Virus record (IMG/VR): IMGVR_UViG_3300034106_002537
Coordinates: 1-21,083 of that record
Source of the DNA: a virus
Direction: 5' to 3' (one strand)
Length of the DNA stretch: 21,083 nucleotides
Shown here: positions 19,656 to 21,083 of the stretch, one piece after another
Layout: each line of letters begins with the position of its first letter
Numbering within the stretch: the stretch's first letter is position 1
The notes under the pieces: model-generated
Database searches by the model: none
Told to the model about the DNA's origin: nothing
What the model saw: only the letters and a program-made list of their open reading frames with translations
Position numbers and translations under genes: made by a program

Positions 19656-20444
19656 TTAGATAGTGTTATCGAAATTGTTTCCGGTGGAAGCGCTGTTGAT
19701 CGTAGCCGAAGTGCAGCGCACCCGAGCACCCGAGACGTAGCCGTAATAGTTAGCCTCCCCTGACAACGTGCCAGAGCCCGTGCCGTTTTGATCGTTCAAA
19801 TATACGCCGATGGACACGGCATCGCCATAGGCCAGCGGGATTAGTGCCGTGCCTTGCATGACTACCTCTTCGACGTGTGACTTGTCGTTAAAATGGTTGT
19901 TGAACATATCAATGTTGCGGTACACAGTGCCGTTTTTGAGCAGCACCAACCGCGTCTCTGCAATCTTGTCATTCGGTGAAAATCGCATGGCCACCATAGC
20001 AGACACTAGCCAAATACCGCTGATTTCATCAGATGGCCTGAATGCCCAGGCATTGCTGACAACCTGTCCCTGCACGCTGCGGATTACTTCGTTAGTGAAC
20101 TTGAGAATGTTCAGCGCACCTAACCTACTGCCGTTGGCAGTCCACGCCAGCGAATCGGAGTTGGTGTCCCATTCGAACGCATGATGCCAATCACTCGAAT
20201 AATGCTTGGCACGATGTTCGGCGTTTGCCATCGCTGTCATGATCGACCGGGTTGTGGCCTCGGCTTGCGTGACGTTGATGTTTGCAGTCAGGCGCAGACC
20301 GGTATTGATGATCGTCTGGTAGGTGACGTTTCCAGTCTGGGAACCTGCTATCTCACCTGAGTACAAACCCCCTTGCCGGCGCGATTCGAACGCCAGCGAT
20401 GCGGGGGCCACCTTGCCACGTTTAACGGGATCATTGACTGGCAT
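19656..20444 (-). CDS. Virion protein with C1q/TNF-like C-terminal domain
   Basis: 262 residues. The N-terminal half has a polar stretch and a helix-rich segment (AEATTRSIMTAMANAEHRAK). Residues ~120-245 follow the C1q-like jelly-roll pattern: GIWLVSAMVAMRF, TRLVLLKNGTVYRNIDMFNN, VMQGTALIPLAYGDAVSIGVYLND, and ANYYGYVSGARV near the end. Phages use such trimeric jelly rolls for receptor binding or virion surface contacts. The ATG at 20444 has AGGA eight bases upstream. The fold call is by pattern, so moderate. Confidence 0.6.
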   Translation of the reverse strand: MPVNDPVKRGKVAPASLAFESRRQGGLYSGEIAGSQTGNVTYQTIINTGLRLTANINVTQAEATTRSIMTAMANAEHRAKHYSSDWHHAFEWDTNSDSLAWTANGSRLGALNILKFTNEVIRSVQGQVVSNAWAFRPSDEISGIWLVSAMVAMRFSPNDKIAETRLVLLKNGTVYRNIDMFNNHFNDKSHVEEVVMQGTALIPLAYGDAVSIGVYLNDQNGTGSGTLSGEANYYGYVSGARVRCTSATINSASTGNNFDNTI

Positions 20445-20448
20445 TGGG

Positions 20449-21083
20449 TTATCCTATGTTTCCGGTGGCTGCGAGTAGAAAGAACTTAGTTGAGATCTCC
20501 CCAGTCATCCAATTGTGGGATGACGACGTCATTACGGCTTTCGTCCATGCGAGGTTTGGCAGGACGTCGGCATAGTCTGCCGTGCCCCCAGAGCCGCCCG
20601 GATTGGTCGAGAGGTCATATACACCCCCGACGTTATTCGGGAGCATTGCAGGCGTTTTAAGTGCGTTCCAGGTGCATTCTATTGTGGCGTTGTCTGGGTT
20701 GCTGAAGAGGTGCAACAATAGCTGTGTGAGGCCATAGGCCATCGTGGCTTGCGCTTGCACACTGTTGAGTTGCACTCGGTAGTTGCCCTCATTGTCATCA
20801 TGCTGGACAGGCTGCTTCATAGCCGTCGTCGTCACCTGCACATACGACCCGCCCGGCAGGTAGTAATAGCGCGTGTTCTCATGTGCCATAACAAGCGTGT
20901 TCTGGCCTGCCTCCGGACGTTTGAAATAGATGAGGTTCGTCTGGAGTAGCGGCCCGTATCGGCCGTCGTCTTCGTCTGCCTTCGGCAAGTACACGGGTGC
21001 GTTATGGATGATCGGCTCGACGTTCATCGACCGCGATCCGTCCGTGCCGCGTTTTAAGCGCACAAGCTCCTTTACATCTTCTG
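20449..21083 (-). CDS. Tail or virion protein, N-terminus beyond the window
   Basis: The frame is open through the right edge; codons upstream of the GTG at 21063 (EDVKEL) continue it. The C-terminal 210 residues are visible. They begin with EDVKELVRLKRGTDGSRSMN, then SVYLPKADEDDG-like polar text around residue 25, NLIYFKRPEAGQNTLVMAHE, RYYYLPGGSYVQVTTT, and end in HNWMTGEISTKFFLLAATGN. Repeated beta-strands and no catalytic motif suggest a structural protein, possibly of the tail tip or neck. A GTG start is not excluded, but the AAGGAG there is only three bases away, too close for a good ribosome-binding site. Confidence 0.6.
   Translation of the reverse strand, partial: EDVKELVRLKRGTDGSRSMNVEPIIHNAPVYLPKADEDDGRYGPLLQTNLIYFKRPEAGQNTLVMAHENTRYYYLPGGSYVQVTTTAMKQPVQHDDNEGNYRVQLNSVQAQATMAYGLTQLLLHLFSNPDNATIECTWNALKTPAMLPNNVGGVYDLSTNPGGSGGTADYADVLPNLAWTKAVMTSSSHNWMTGEISTKFFLLAATGNIG

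Noticed and set aside
1-21083. CRISPR array, tRNA, integrase or attachment site
   Set aside because: No regularly spaced repeats, no cloverleaf candidate, no recombinase motif and no matching ends at the window edges were seen by eye.

Overview
The window is a 21-kb piece of a tailed double-stranded DNA phage (or prophage) genome of the HK97-capsid type. Every gene I can support lies on the minus strand, so transcription runs from high to low coordinates. Genes are packed tightly: many neighbours join through ATGA or TAATG stop/start overlaps. I see no integrase, repressor, lysis gene, tape measure or tRNA, and both window edges cut through a gene. The host cannot be fixed. Ribosome-binding sites of the AGGAG/GAGGTGA kind are common. 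The C-terminal form of the cytosine methylase and two TAGGTTTG-like boxes recall Bacteroidota phages as I remember them, but this is only a weak hint.

Layout, in transcription order: (1) 21083-18932 is the end of a virion-protein block: a truncated tail-type protein, a protein with a C1q-like end, another structural protein and a small protein, closed by a hairpin/T-tract terminator (18865-18903). (2) A promoter region near 18815-18850 starts the early block (18764-12456). It holds small unknown proteins, a glycosyltransferase-like protein, a small membrane protein, a RecB/Cas4-like PD-(D/E)XK nuclease, a C5-cytosine methyltransferase with a 282-codon ORF nested in another frame, an SSB-like protein with an acidic tail, a winged-helix-like protein, a tiny membrane protein and a PrimPol-VapE primase-helicase. 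(3) 10373-8134 carries an unknown gene, a VRR-NUC nuclease, an AT-richer HNH endonuclease, a DnaA domain IV-like protein and the small terminase. (4) 8150-1 is packaging and head morphogenesis (large terminase, portal fused to a MuF-like domain, prohead protease, major capsid protein, small head/neck-type proteins), then fibre genes, ending in a glycine-rich fibre cut by the left edge.

The early block makes sense as one replication and recombination programme: primase-helicase, ssDNA-binding protein, exonuclease and DNA modification, feeding DNA to the terminase and the portal/capsid machinery. The most striking signal is the nested ORF at 15018-15866. It covers most of the methyltransferase gene in the +1 frame and has its own protein-like signature (three LL(H/P)TP repeats and an MMGFPVNWTELPF motif). 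Other points worth a second look are a recurring (CA)n plus GGGAGCAGAC leader in front of three early genes, a perfect 14-bp UUCG hairpin after the head genes, a ~50-nt element shared by two module borders, and a free-standing copy of the fibre N-terminal domain.
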